A DNA stretch of 64,000 nt from Geomicrobium halophilum. Its GTDB lineage: Bacteria > Bacillota > Bacilli > Bacillales > Marinococcaceae. A program made the position numbers and the translations under genes. The stretch is taken from the NCBI RefSeq assembly GCF_014207655.1, contig NZ_JACHHJ010000002.1, positions 342,185-406,184 of the forward strand. Reading direction: 5' to 3'. The stretch's first letter is position 1, and each line of letters starts with the position of its first letter. A model generated the notes under the pieces. That model did no database searches. It was not told the origin of the DNA and saw only the letters and a program-made list of their open reading frames with translations. Shown one piece after another: positions 9,025 through 18,896 of the stretch.

Positions 9025-9064
9025 TCGAACGAAGCGCTGTATGCGCTCGTTCGATCTTGTTTTT
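9025..9064 (+). terminator. Rho-independent terminator of aldA
   Basis: ATCGAACGAAGCGC (9025-9038) pairs with GCGCTCGTTCGAT (9044-9056) with one bulge, followed by CTTGTTTTT. It starts four bases after the aldA stop. Confidence 0.9.
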
Positions 9065-9207
9065 ATACCACTGGTCACTTCTCCTGCTCATAAGACATTT
9101 CCCAGAACGAATAATCGAGTTGCGCAGACGCTATCATTGTAAGCGAACGAAGCCGGTGCATCGTTAAGTAAGGGGATTTCACCTCACGCCTCGCAGTCGG
9201 GTCATTA

Positions 9208-10680
9208 TCATTCATAATCCCACTGTACAGCTTCTAGATCAACGCCCCCATTTTCAGCAAAGAACTCAATGCCTTGACTCTCTTTAGATGGAAAGATTCG
9301 CGTGGTAAATACATATAGACCGTGGTTCACAAATATCTCTATAGATGAAACGTCCACGAATATATGCAGCGTAAGGCATGTGCAATTCAGAGGCTTTATT
9401 CGTTTTGTTCCATATTCTTCAGCAAATCGCTCGCCGGATTTTTCACGGTCTAGAACGATTTCTTTATTTTTATGATCATAATAAAGGACGGTTTCTTCTT
9501 CGTCTCCGCTGCGCAGTTTAACACCGCAAGTTGAAGCCGTTTGGATGTTCATTTCGATTTTCAGTTCATAACAAACACCCTTGATTTCTTCATACGCTTT
9601 CGTTGTACTTTCAATTGTATCGGCAACAGATTTTTTCGTCTTCCTAAGCTTTTCCATTTCATGAACGGGTTGCTGATAAAGCTTCCCATTCTTTATGGCT
9701 AACTCTCGTGGAATCGTTAAACAATGGGCCCACTGATAACGGTCTGTTGGGTAATGGATTTCGGGCAGCCCCATCCAGCCGATTAAAATTCGACGTCCGT
9801 CGGGCGTAAGTGTGGTTTGTTGAGCATAAAATTCAAACCCTGCATCGAGTTCCTCGAAATCCTCATGTTCAAATGAGCCGTCTGTGAGGTTCAAAGGGTT
9901 TCCTATAAAGTATCCGGACTGGTAGATATTCTGATAGTGATAACCTTCAGGTTCTAATCCCTGCGGGGAGAAGAGTAGAAGGCCTTTCCCTCCCAGTTCA
10001 AAGTAATCCGGGCACTCCCACATAAATCCAAAATCGTTGTAGCGTGTTTTCACTTCCCCTATCAATTCCCAATGATAGAGGTCGGGAGAATGATAGAGGA
10101 GTACACACCCGGTTCGATTTTCCCGCTGGGCACCAATCACAAGGTGATAGGAATCTTCATCTTGCCAAACTTTAGGATCTCGAAAATGATGGGTATAGCC
10201 TTTGGGAGGCCCCTCGATGATAGGATCGGCATGCTTTTGGATCTGGTGATGACTGTTCATAACGGCTAAACACTGATAGGCATGGCGTTCCCAATGTTTA
10301 TTTCTCGTATTTCCAGTGTATAAAAGGTGTAAGCTTTCTTCATGAACAATGCCGCTTCCCGAAAAGGCGCCGTGGCTTTCAAACCACTCTCGTGGTTCAA
10401 TAGCGAGGCCTTGGTTTTCCCAATGTACAAGATCGTCTGAGGTTGTATGATACCAATGTTTCATTCCATGAACAGCACCAAATGGGAACCACTGATAAAA
10501 CAAATGAAATTTCCCATTGTAAAAACAAAACCCATTGGGGTCGTTAAGAAGCCCCATCGGCGGCTGCACATGAAAGGTTTGGCGCCAGGGGGAATGTTCC
10601 ACGGTGTGTTGTAAATTTCTTTGTTCTTGTAGTGTCATTTCAGAAAGCCGACGATAGCGTTGTCCCCTTGTCCATTCCAT
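9208..10680 (-). CDS. sacA: sucrose-6-phosphate hydrolase (GH32)
   Basis: 490 residues, the usual size for bacterial GH32 sucrases. It splits sucrose-6-phosphate, delivered by the PTS, into glucose-6-phosphate and fructose. The nucleophile Asp is in LLNDPNGF (D47), the transition-state RDP is FRDPK (167-169) and the acid/base Glu is in WECPDYF (E222). The C-terminal beta-sandwich follows from about 340. Start at 10680 (ATG) is chosen because AAAGG is well placed; ATG 10704 would lie directly on the stop of the PTS gene. Last gene of the sucrose operon, translated just after EIIBC. Confidence 0.93.
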   Translation of the reverse strand: MEWTRGQRYRRLSEMTLQEQRNLQHTVEHSPWRQTFHVQPPMGLLNDPNGFCFYNGKFHLFYQWFPFGAVHGMKHWYHTTSDDLVHWENQGLAIEPREWFESHGAFSGSGIVHEESLHLLYTGNTRNKHWERHAYQCLAVMNSHHQIQKHADPIIEGPPKGYTHHFRDPKVWQDEDSYHLVIGAQRENRTGCVLLYHSPDLYHWELIGEVKTRYNDFGFMWECPDYFELGGKGLLLFSPQGLEPEGYHYQNIYQSGYFIGNPLNLTDGSFEHEDFEELDAGFEFYAQQTTLTPDGRRILIGWMGLPEIHYPTDRYQWAHCLTIPRELAIKNGKLYQQPVHEMEKLRKTKKSVADTIESTTKAYEEIKGVCYELKIEMNIQTASTCGVKLRSGDEEETVLYYDHKNKEIVLDREKSGERFAEEYGTKRIKPLNCTCLTLHIFVDVSSIEIFVNHGLYVFTTRIFPSKESQGIEFFAENGGVDLEAVQWDYE

Positions 10681-10704
10681 GTTTATCATCCTTTTTGGAA
10701 TCAT

Positions 10705-12111
10705 TTATCTTTGATCGATCTCATCTTTCATTTTGTCACTAAACCCAAACATCCATGTTAATGCAAAGGCTACTCCAATTGATATAAGGTTCGTTGCTAT
10801 ATAGAGAAGGATCTGGCCATCAAGATACAGTAGTGTTCCTGGAATGACAGTAATGGCCATGCCTGTTCCTGCAAGCCCAACCATTGATGCAAAAGCTGCA
10901 CCGACTGCCCCGCCGATCAGCCCCATGATGAACGGTCGAACATATCGTAAGTTGACGCCGAAGATGGCTGGTTCTGTCACCCCCAAGAAAGCAGAAAATG
11001 AGGATGGTAATGCTAAAGCCTTCAACTTAGCAGCTTTTGTTTTCAATCCAACAGCAAGTGCGGCAGCCCCTTGCGCGGCGGTCGAAGCAGTGATAATCGC
11101 GTTAAACGGATTCTCACCAAACTGTTGTAGCAATTGGACTTCGAGAAAGTTAAAAATGTGATGAACGCCAGTAATAACGATGATTTGATGGAAAAAGCCA
11201 ATGACTAAACCGCTAATCCCAAACGGTAGATCCAAGAGGAAAATAACTGCTGACATAACAGCTTCCTCAACAGTATTAAAGAGCGGTCCGATCAAAAACA
11301 AGGCTAAAAAAATCATAATAAGTAACGTTAAAAATGGTGTTATAATAAGGTCTAACGCATCAGGAATTCGTTTGCGAAGGCCCTTTTCCAGTTTTGCCCC
11401 GATAAAACCCGCGATGAAGGCCGGTAAAACCGATGCCTGATAACCAGAAACTTCAATAAATCCAAAAAACACTAATGGATCGGCGGCCCCTTCGGCAACA
11501 TCCCAGGCATTTGGCAAGGCCGGGTTTACGAGCATTAAACCGAGGACAATTCCGATGACGGGGCTGCCTCCAAATACTCTGAATGCAGACCAAGCTATGA
11601 GTACCGGTAAAAACGCAAACGCAGTATCCGTCAGCACCTCAGAAAAAATAAGGAAGTTGTCTGGTATGGAATCTTCAGTTAATCCAAACAATTCCAGGAC
11701 ACTTTCTTGCATGATGAGTCCTTGTAAACCCATGAACAATCCCGTCGCTACGAGTACTGGGATAATAGGAACAAACACGTCCCCAAATGTTCGGATCGCA
11801 CGTTGGAACCAATTTCCTTTTTTCGTAGTTTCTCCTGCTTGCTTTGATTTCGAAGAACCAGAGATTCCTAAGTTACTAAATTCCTCATAAATTTGATTCA
11901 CTGTACCGGTTCCAAAGATGACCTGGTATTGACCTGAATTATAGTAAGCACCTTTTACTTTATCGATCTCCTCGGCTTTTTCCTGGTTAATTTTTTCTTT
12001 GTCATGGACCATAATTCGCAATCGTGTAGCACAGTGTGAAACGGAGTTTATATTTTCTTTTCCACCGACAGATTCAATCAATTGCTCTGCGATTTTGCGG
12101 TTTTTAGCCAT
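10705..12111 (-). CDS. scrA: PTS sucrose-type EIIBC component
   Basis: 468 residues with an EIIB domain (phosphoacceptor C27 in SHCATRLR) followed by an EIIC membrane domain of about ten helices (105-460). No EIIA domain is fused; the separate EIIA at 12223..12729 can supply it. It transports and phosphorylates sucrose at the cytoplasmic membrane. Specificity for sucrose rather than a beta-glucoside or trehalose follows from the fructokinase and GH32 sucrase in the same operon. AAGGGG lies eight bases before ATG. Confidence 0.9.
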   Translation of the reverse strand: MAKNRKIAEQLIESVGGKENINSVSHCATRLRIMVHDKEKINQEKAEEIDKVKGAYYNSGQYQVIFGTGTVNQIYEEFSNLGISGSSKSKQAGETTKKGNWFQRAIRTFGDVFVPIIPVLVATGLFMGLQGLIMQESVLELFGLTEDSIPDNFLIFSEVLTDTAFAFLPVLIAWSAFRVFGGSPVIGIVLGLMLVNPALPNAWDVAEGAADPLVFFGFIEVSGYQASVLPAFIAGFIGAKLEKGLRKRIPDALDLIITPFLTLLIMIFLALFLIGPLFNTVEEAVMSAVIFLLDLPFGISGLVIGFFHQIIVITGVHHIFNFLEVQLLQQFGENPFNAIITASTAAQGAAALAVGLKTKAAKLKALALPSSFSAFLGVTEPAIFGVNLRYVRPFIMGLIGGAVGAAFASMVGLAGTGMAITVIPGTLLYLDGQILLYIATNLISIGVAFALTWMFGFSDKMKDEIDQR

Positions 12112-12171
12112 TTTGAAGGCCCCTTTTTTCTAAGTTGTGCTTTTAGAGGATGTTTAAAACCAGGAAAACTC

Positions 12172-12191
12172 CCCCGAAATTTTTTCGAGGG
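12172..12191 (-). terminator. intercistronic hairpin between EIIA and EIIBC genes
   Basis: On the minus strand CCCTCGAAA and TTTCGGGGG form a nine-pair stem with a three-base loop, followed by AGTTTTCC. The poor T tail suggests partial termination or RNA processing that could tune EIIBC and sucrase levels relative to EIIA and fructokinase. Confidence 0.45.
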
Positions 12192-12222
12192 ATGGTTACT
12201 AGCATACTACAGTTTTTTGTCC

Positions 12223-12729
12223 TTAACTGGGGTAGTAGGTAAAAACAGGCGTTTCCCCTGCCTCCACATCTGTTTCTTCCGTATGTTCAATTCGATCGTC
12301 CGCTTGTCCGTTTGTGACCACAATAGGACTAACCGTACTCGCTGCCTTTTCTTGAACCTTCTCCAAATCGAAAGAAACCAGTGGATCCCCGATGCCCACT
12401 TTGTCATTTACCTCAACATGACCTTCGAATCCATCGCCTTCCATGCCCACCGTTTCAAGGCCTATATGGATTAAAAGCTCGGTGCCCTGTTCGGTTTCAA
12501 TGCCTACTGCATGTTTGGTAGGAAACACTTGTACAATTTTCCCTTTTACCGGCGAAACAACTTTTCCGCTTGTGGGTTCAATGGCTAGTCCCTCTCCCAT
12601 CATTTTTTCTGAGAATGTTGGGTCAGGAACTTCTTCTAACTTAACGACCTTTCCACTAATAGGTGCTACTATAGCTTCTTCTGATGGCGTCTTTTTAAAT
12701 AGTTTCTTAAACATTTCATCATCACTCAC
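12223..12729 (-). CDS. PTS glucose-family EIIA component
   Basis: 168 residues of the Crr type. The phosphoacceptor His lies in ELLIHIGLETV (H88) and the supporting His in THAVGIE-like context (H73). Both are conserved, so the protein should relay phosphate from HPr to an EIIB, here most likely the neighbouring EIIBC that lacks its own EIIA. It overlaps the fructokinase stop by eight bases, so translation is probably coupled. The start is a GTG at 12729; ATG 12714 is an alternative. The C-terminal 20 residues form an acidic extension. Confidence 0.88.
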   Translation of the reverse strand: MSDDEMFKKLFKKTPSEEAIVAPISGKVVKLEEVPDPTFSEKMMGEGLAIEPTSGKVVSPVKGKIVQVFPTKHAVGIETEQGTELLIHIGLETVGMEGDGFEGHVEVNDKVGIGDPLVSFDLEKVQEKAASTVSPIVVTNGQADDRIEHTEETDVEAGETPVFTYYPS

Positions 12730-13690
12730 TTTCTATTGATTTCGTTTGGTAAACAGCTGGGATTTCTTCTAAAGACGGAACGACATTAAAGCCTCCGCTC
12801 TGTGTAGTCGTTTGCCCAGCTACGTAGTTGGCGAATGCGGCGATTTTTTGGAGTTCCTCATCTTGAATATAATGGATGCTCTTAGAATTCTCCAAGATTC
12901 CATAAAGAATACCTGCCATGAATGCATCACCGGCTCCAGTCGAATCAATCGCGTTGACCTTGAAGGCAGAAACATACCCGTTTCCGTGGGTACCGTAGTA
13001 ATAACACCCCTTTGCACCAAAGGTGACAAAAATGAGCGGAATGTTATGGATCGCTCGTAAGTGTTGAATGGCTTGGGAAACCGTTGTTTCTTCTGTTAAA
13101 AATAAAAGCTCTTCCTCTGAAACTTTTAATATGTCCGTATAGGACATCGCTTCCAGGATGATTTGCCGGGCTTCATCACTGCTCTCCCATAAACCCAGGC
13201 GAATATTGGGATCATAACTGATCAGCATTTCATTTTTTTCCGCTAGCGCAAGAGCTTGAAAGGTCGCTCCTCTGGACGGTTCATGGGAGAGCGACAAAGA
13301 GCCGTGATGAAAAACGGTGTTCTGTGTGAACATGTCCGGATTTAATTCAGACGGTTGTAACAGTTGATCTGCACCAGGTGATCGATAAAAATCAAAGGAG
13401 CGTTCTCCGTCAGCCTGTAAAGTGACAAAAGTAAGTGTCGTTTTTTCACGTTCAGCTACTTGAATGGCATGTGTATCAATGTTTAAAGTATGAAGTTCTT
13501 GTTTGATTTGCTTGCCAAAAACATCGTCGCCCACTTTTCCTATAAATGTAGTGTTCTTCCCCCATTTAGCAAGGGCAGACAACATATTTAAGGGTGCACC
13601 GCCAATGTTTGCTTGAAAGCTTGGTTTTTCAGTAAACGCCAGCGGCGACATGTCGATGAGTAATTCGCCTAAAGAGATAATCCTGTTCAA
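12722..13690 (-). CDS. scrK: fructokinase (PfkB/ribokinase family)
   Basis: 322 residues. PfkB signatures are present: GGAPLNMLSALAKWG (30-44) and DSTGAGDAFMAG with catalytic Asp D255. It phosphorylates the fructose freed by the sucrase to fructose-6-phosphate. The start is TTG at 13690 with AAGGAGTGG five bases upstream. First structural gene after the LacI-type regulator, 20 bases downstream of it. Confidence 0.92.
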   Translation of the reverse strand: MNRIISLGELLIDMSPLAFTEKPSFQANIGGAPLNMLSALAKWGKNTTFIGKVGDDVFGKQIKQELHTLNIDTHAIQVAEREKTTLTFVTLQADGERSFDFYRSPGADQLLQPSELNPDMFTQNTVFHHGSLSLSHEPSRGATFQALALAEKNEMLISYDPNIRLGLWESSDEARQIILEAMSYTDILKVSEEELLFLTEETTVSQAIQHLRAIHNIPLIFVTFGAKGCYYYGTHGNGYVSAFKVNAIDSTGAGDAFMAGILYGILENSKSIHYIQDEELQKIAAFANYVAGQTTTQSGGFNVVPSLEEIPAVYQTKSIESE

Positions 13691-13709
13691 TTATTCCACT
13701 CCTTGCTTG

Positions 13710-14708
13710 TTAACATGAGCTTCGTTGAATCAATTTGGTTGGAAGAAGAAATGATTCGGTTTCCAGAGCTGGTACATGGCTCCTGCTTAATAAAATTTCA
13801 GCTGCTTTTTCCCCAATTTCTTCCGTTGGCTGTTTAATGACTGAAAGGGGAGGATCTGTAATTTTCGCCCATTCATAATCATCGAAGCCAATGATTGCGA
13901 TATCCTCAGGAATTTTAACCTTTTGTTCTTTTAAATAAGTGATGGCCCCGATGGTCATCAAATTATTGGCAACAAACATGGCTGTGATGCCAGTGTTTTT
14001 TAATAATTGCTGAGCTGCTTTATAGCCGCCTTCGAATTTCGAATCTCCAGTATAAATGAGGCTTTCATCAAGTTGAAGTTGGGAATGTTCAATGGCTCGG
14101 CGATAGCCATTCATTCTCTCTTGTGTGGAACTTAATTTACTTATCCCAGTAATCATTCCAATTTGTTGGTGTCCTAGATCGATGAAGCGTTGAACTGCTC
14201 CATAAACGGCTTTCTCATTCTCAACAGCGATATAATCAACATTTGCCCCATGAGGGATTCGATCTATAAAAACAGTTGGGGTTTCCTGATTGAGATAGGG
14301 CTCGATCTCTTCATAGTTTTCCGCGCTCGATGCAAGGATGATCCCGCTCACCTGCTGGGCCTGAAAGGTTTTGATTTTTTCAATCTCCACATCAACATTT
14401 TCATCTGTATTCCCAACTAATAGTTGATAACCTTTTTGATCCAGGTGCTGTTCGATCCCTTTGACTACAGAGGTGAAAAAATGGTTCGAGATGTCTGGAA
14501 GCACGAGCCCGATCGTAAAGGTTTTTTGACTTCGAAGTGTTTTGGCAGCAAAATTAGGGGTGTAGTCTAACTCGGTCATGACATCAATGACCCGCTGACG
14601 TGTCTTCTCAGCGACAAACCTAGTCTCATTAATCACGTGGGAGACTGTGGCTGTTGAAACCCCTGCCTTTCTCGCAACTTCGCGGATGCTTGTCGACACC
14701 AAGATCAC
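13710..14708 (-). CDS. scrR: LacI-family transcriptional regulator of the sucrose operon
   Basis: 332 residues: helix-turn-helix at 5-50 (IREVARKAGVSTATVSHVIN, hinge through ~60), then a periplasmic-binding-like effector domain. It heads the sucrose operon and two LacI-type operators sit directly upstream, so it most likely represses its own operon until sucrose-derived fructose or a phosphosugar binds. Start is GTG 14708; GTG 14699 or TTG 14702 are possible since no strong ribosome binding site separates them. Function in sucrose control is inferred from position. Confidence 0.88.
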   Translation of the reverse strand: MILVSTSIREVARKAGVSTATVSHVINETRFVAEKTRQRVIDVMTELDYTPNFAAKTLRSQKTFTIGLVLPDISNHFFTSVVKGIEQHLDQKGYQLLVGNTDENVDVEIEKIKTFQAQQVSGIILASSAENYEEIEPYLNQETPTVFIDRIPHGANVDYIAVENEKAVYGAVQRFIDLGHQQIGMITGISKLSSTQERMNGYRRAIEHSQLQLDESLIYTGDSKFEGGYKAAQQLLKNTGITAMFVANNLMTIGAITYLKEQKVKIPEDIAIIGFDDYEWAKITDPPLSVIKQPTEEIGEKAAEILLSRSHVPALETESFLLPTKLIQRSSC

Positions 14709-14723
14709 ACTTTCATGAGGAAC

Positions 14724-14779
14724 GTAAACGATTACGTAACCGTTTACGTATATGATAAAACATATGAAAGAAATGTCAA
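14724..14779 (-). promoter_or_regulatory. sucrose operon promoter with two abutting LacI-type operators
   Basis: On the minus strand: -35 TTGACA (14779-14774), 16-base spacer, -10 TATCAT (14757-14752). Just downstream lie two 12-bp palindromes of form GTAANCGNTTAC, end to end: 14736-14747 (GTAACCGTTTAC on plus) and 14724-14735 (GTAAACGATTAC on plus). They cover the transcription start, as expected for repression. Confidence 0.8.
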
Positions 14780-15084
14780 TGGTTTTGGGAACGGTTTCTT
14801 TTTAAAGTGGGAAACAAAGATTTCAAGTCTTTCTCTCGCCCCTGAAGAAGAGCCTACGCTAGTGCACGGTGTCAGACACTCACGCCAATGATGGTTACAT
14901 CGACGATTCTGGACGTCATCATTTGGTAAAATATCTCTCCATGACACCTCATATTGCCCCATTTTCGATATTTGTGGTGTCATGAATATTTTTATTGTGA
15001 AAATTTTCATTACTCGTTAAGCCATTCATTGAATCTACAAGGGGCCCACTTCCAATGGTGACCTTTTATTTCAGATGCTCTGTT
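14780..15084. other. intergenic region with a 9-bp inverted repeat
   Basis: Upstream of the sucrose promoter. CATGACACC (14940-14948) is exactly complementary to GGTGTCATG (14976-14984), and a short GGTGTCAGACAC motif lies at about 14869. An open minus-strand frame covers it but resembles no family. These may be remnants of a small interspersed repeat. Confidence 0.4.
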
Positions 15085-15285
15085 CTAGTTTTGATTCTTT
15101 CTTTTATCAATATATTGCTGAATAAAAGGGTAGAGAAGCCCAACAAGCGCAAATAAGATGATCGTTAGCAAAATTCCCTCTACGTTTACGTCTAATAACC
15201 AATTGATGCCGATTAAAAGTATGGCTCCGAAAAATACCCCAAACATCCATTTCATATATGCTTGTATATAATAGTTAAACTTCAA
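15085..15285 (-). CDS. small two-helix membrane protein
   Basis: About 66 residues, with two hydrophobic helices (FGVFFGAILLIGINWLL and GILLTIILFALVGLLYPF) and a basic C-terminus (DKRKNQN). A TTG start at 15285 is preferred because GGAGG precedes it by seven bases; ATG 15303 is the alternative. No family recognised. The 307 bases between it and rarD hold only a possible TATAAT near 15462. Confidence 0.6.
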   Translation of the reverse strand: MKFNYYIQAYMKWMFGVFFGAILLIGINWLLDVNVEGILLTIILFALVGLLYPFIQQYIDKRKNQN

Positions 15286-15592
15286 TCTATAGCCTCCGAT
15301 CATTGTCCTACATTCTTTCTTTTATTCTATCTTACCACCGTCAAAAAGGCTGATGCTAGAGGATTTACTTGGTATAGTTTTACTTTTCATGACGCTATCT
15401 AGGGACAAGCAACGATGTGAGTGAAGGTTAAAAAGTTCCAGGCTCTCGGTTTTTGATCTGTTATAATGAAAGCAACCAAACGATAGGTCTCTGCTACAAT
15501 GTAGGGTTACAACGAATGGTTTTTCTCCAGGATCATTATTCGGCTATTAACATTGACGATGGAATCGAAGTGTAGAAGCGGAGTGAAACAGC

Positions 15593-16534
15593 ATGAATGA
15601 ACAGAATACAGCAGGTGCAGGGGTTGTCGCGGCGGTTTTGGCGTATTTAGTATGGGGGATGTTACCATTATATTGGAAACTCGCCGGTGAGGTTCCCTCT
15701 GCTGAAGTGCTTGCCCATCGTGTGATCTGGTCCCTTATTTTCATGGTACTTATTTTAATTTTGTTTGGAAAAATACGAATAATTATAACAGAAATAAAAC
15801 AGGCTTGTTTTAATAAAAAAACCTTTTTTGCCATTATTGCAGCTTCGGTATTTATTAGTATCAACTGGTTTGTGTTTATTTTCGCCGTTAATAGTGATCG
15901 TGTCATAGAGGCAAGCCTTGGCTATTATATTAACCCATTAGTGAACGTATTGTTGGCCATGGTATTTTTGAAAGAACGATTATTAACCCTTGAGAAAGTT
16001 GCCGTGCTGCTCGCGTTTATCGGGGTGATGATAATGACGGTTTATTATGGAAGTTTCCCGTGGGCCTCATTCACATTGGCGATTAGTTTTGCAAGCTATG
16101 GATTAATTAAGAAGATCGTTCCGATTGGGGCTTGGGCGGGTTTGACGATCGAAACGTTATTGATGACCCCTTTTGCGCTCCTGTTCTTGATATGGATACA
16201 TTCATTTTCGGGGGTAGGCGGTTCCTTTGCGCTTACAAATCTTGATATCTCTTTAATCTTGATCGGTGGAGGCATCGCGACGGCCGTACCTTTATTATTA
16301 TTCGCAACGGGGGCAAGGCGGATTACTTTTTCATTGATTGGGATACTGCAATATATCGCACCGACTATGATGCTGATTTTGGGTGTTTTTGTTTTTCATG
16401 AGCCGTTTGGCAGTATTCAATTATTGTCGTTTTGCCTTATTTGGGTCGGGCTGGTTTTATTTACAACGGTTCGTTCAAGATCCACTTTTCTGATTCGAAG
16501 AAAAAATCGTCTTCAAGAAAGGAGTTTATCATGA
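15593..16534 (+). CDS. rarD: EamA-family transporter RarD
   Basis: 313 residues, ten predicted membrane helices in the two EamA repeats. The N-terminal LAYLVWGMLPLYWKL and the conserved SAEVLAHRVIWSL segment are characteristic of RarD, a drug/metabolite-superfamily permease of unknown natural substrate. It ends ATGA, overlapping the start of the amidase, so the two may be co-translated. Confidence 0.9.
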   Translation: MNEQNTAGAGVVAAVLAYLVWGMLPLYWKLAGEVPSAEVLAHRVIWSLIFMVLILILFGKIRIIITEIKQACFNKKTFFAIIAASVFISINWFVFIFAVNSDRVIEASLGYYINPLVNVLLAMVFLKERLLTLEKVAVLLAFIGVMIMTVYYGSFPWASFTLAISFASYGLIKKIVPIGAWAGLTIETLLMTPFALLFLIWIHSFSGVGGSFALTNLDISLILIGGGIATAVPLLLFATGARRITFSLIGILQYIAPTMMLILGVFVFHEPFGSIQLLSFCLIWVGLVLFTTVRSRSTFLIRRKNRLQERSLS

Positions 16535-18031
16535 GAGCGAACATGCTCACGCTAAACGACTACCTATCGCTGGATGCGACAGCGATGGCGGAAATGGTGG
16601 CTAAAGGTGATGTGACTGCAGCTGAGCTCATTAAAGCAAGCATAGAGCGGAAAGATAACGTAAATAAACGGTTGAATGCAATCGTTCATGATTTCAGCAC
16701 CGATGCACATTCAGCAGCAAAGCAAAAGTCACCGGAAGGACCTTTTTCCGGTGTGCCAATGGTGTTAAAAAATATCTCCCAATCGCTCAAAGGGGAACCA
16801 ATGACGGCGGGCGCTCGGTTAATGAAGAATCATAGGGCGCAACAGGATAGTTTTTTTGTTAAGAAGTTACGTCAGCAGGGATTTATTTTTACTGGAAATA
16901 CGAATACCCCGGAGTTTGGTCTGAAAAATATTACGGAACCTGGGTTATATGGTCCTTCGCGAAACCCATGGAATCTTGATCATTCTCCTGGGGGGTCCAG
17001 CGGGGGAGCAGCAGCTGCTGTGGCTTCGGGGATTGTGCCTGTTGCAGGAGCGAGCGATGGTGGTGGATCGATCCGGATTCCGGCGTCATTTACAGGGTTA
17101 TTTGGATTGAAGCCCACGCGTGGACGAATGCCCATTGGTCCGGGAACAGGGCGTCAATGGCAGGGGGCGGCGATTGATTTTGTGTTATCGCGATCGGTGC
17201 GGGATAGCGCGGCCTTGCTCGATGGATTACAGGTGATTCAACCTGAAGCTGCGTTTCAATGGCCTTTGTATGAGGGGGTTTATGCGAAGGTCATGAACGA
17301 GAACTTCAAACGGCCGCTACGGATCGCATATGCCAGTGAATCCCCTGTAGGAACAACGGTTTCAGAAGATGCGAAAGAAGCGCTGAACAAGGTGTTGAAT
17401 CACTTGATTTCTGAAGGGCATGAGGTCGAGGAAGTCGACAATGACGTGAATGGTGTCGCTTTGATGGAACAATATTATCTGATGAATAGTGGGGAGATGG
17501 CTGCGTTGCGGATGGGGCTGGAGGAGTCCCTTGGGCATGGCCTTACACCGGAAGACGTAGAAATAGAGACGTGGGTACTCAGTGAAGCTGGTCAAACCGT
17601 GAGTGCGGCAACGTTTACGTAGCTTAGCTGCCTGGGACACAGCAGCGGCGAAGATGGCAAAACTTCACGATACGTACGATCTCTATGTGACACCAGCAAC
17701 CGCTTATCCTGCCCCAAAGGTCGGAGAGCTCACTCCTAACGAGGAAGAACGTCAACAACTCATCAAAAGGATAGAAAATGAAGATCCTCTATCGGTTCTC
17801 TATGATATGTTTTTACCGAGCTTGACGTATTCCCCATTTTCACAACTGGCGAACCTCACTGGCCAACCGGCGGCGTCAATACCCGTTCATAGGTGTAAAA
17901 ACGGCTTACCCATAGGAGTTCAAGCCATGGCGTCGAAAGGAAACGAACATGTTTTGTTGCAACTTGCCGCCCAACTAGAACAATCTGATCTTTGGGAAGG
18001 GGTCATACATCCTCTAGACTGTAGTAGCTAA
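16531..18031 (+). pseudogene. amidase-signature family enzyme, interrupted by one frameshift
   Basis: The first frame (16531-17622) carries the Ser-Ser-Lys catalytic machinery: Lys in PMVLKNISQSLKG, the [14 protein letters not shown] loop and [12 protein letters not shown]. It stops at TAG 17620, just after SEAGQTVSAATFT. The following frame, from about 17621 to 18031, resumes the same protein (SLAAWDTAAAKMAKL ... LTGQPAASIPVHR). Inserting one base at ~17619 restores a protein of about 500 residues, normal for the family (GatA-like, amide hydrolysis). The residue loss is one base, so either a recent inactivation or a sequencing error. AAGGAG precedes ATG 16531. Confidence 0.85.
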
Positions 18032-18071
18032 AAACGTGCTATAATGTCATTAGGAAGGAGAGGTAGTTTCC

Positions 18072-18896
18072 ATGGATTATGTTACATTAAACAATGGTTT
18101 ACAAATGCCTCAACTTGGGTTTGGCGTTTGGAAAGTAAAAGATGAAGAAGCGACACCTGCTGTTGCAAAAGCACTTGAAACAGGTTATCGCTCTCTGGAC
18201 ACGGCGATGATTTATCAAAATGAGCATGGGGTCGGCAAAGCAATCAAAGATTCCGGAATCCCCCGTGACGAGTTGTTTATTACCACGAAGGTTTGGAATG
18301 CTGATCAAGGATATGAAAATACGATTCAGGCATATGAAGAAAGTCTCAACAAACTTGGGCTTGATTACGTGGATTTATACTTAATTCATTGGCCAACGCC
18401 CGATTACGATGATTATGTAGACACATACAAAGCGATGGAAAAGCTCTACCATGAGGGCCGGGTAAAGGCCATTGGTGTTTGTAATTTTGATATTGAACAT
18501 TTGCAGCGTTTGCTTGATGAGTGTGATGTAACCCCTGTTTTAAATCAAGTTGAATGCCATCCATATTTGCCGCAAAATGAACTAAAGCAATTCTGTGCGG
18601 GAAATGACATTTTTGTTGAAGCTTGGAGCCCGCTCAATCAAGGCGGTGATGCTTTGCAAAATGAAGTGATTACAAGAATTGCTGATTCTCATGGGAAAAC
18701 ACCTGCACAAGTGATGCTTCGCTGGCATTTGCAAAATGATACGATTATCATTCCAAAATCTGAAACACCCTCCCGCATTGAGGAAAACTTTAATGCATTT
18801 GATTTTGAGTTAACCGCCGAAGATATGAAAGCCATTAATGAACTGGATCGCAATGAACGTCAAGGTCCACTCCCGAATGAAATGAATATCCGGTAA
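18072..18896 (+). CDS. aldo/keto reductase (YvgN-like, AKR5 type)
   Basis: 274 residues, full-length TIM barrel. The catalytic tetrad is visible: D43 and Y48 in SLDTAMIYQNE, K73 in ITTKVWN, H106 in LIHWPTP. The NADPH site is IIPKSETPSRIEEN near 230. Members reduce methylglyoxal and other small aldehydes in the cytoplasm. TATAAT at 18040-18045 and GAAGGAGAGG before ATG suggest its own promoter. The exact substrate is not readable. Confidence 0.92.
   Translation: MDYVTLNNGLQMPQLGFGVWKVKDEEATPAVAKALETGYRSLDTAMIYQNEHGVGKAIKDSGIPRDELFITTKVWNADQGYENTIQAYEESLNKLGLDYVDLYLIHWPTPDYDDYVDTYKAMEKLYHEGRVKAIGVCNFDIEHLQRLLDECDVTPVLNQVECHPYLPQNELKQFCAGNDIFVEAWSPLNQGGDALQNEVITRIADSHGKTPAQVMLRWHLQNDTIIIPKSETPSRIEENFNAFDFELTAEDMKAINELDRNERQGPLPNEMNIR

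Noticed and set aside
14787-14800. possible CcpA box upstream of the sucrose promoter
   Set aside because: Only about 11 of 14 positions fit, too weak beside the two strong operators.
14744-15010. 88-residue minus-strand open frame upstream of the sucrose operon
   Set aside because: Covers promoter and operators and an inverted repeat; composition not protein-like and no family recognised.
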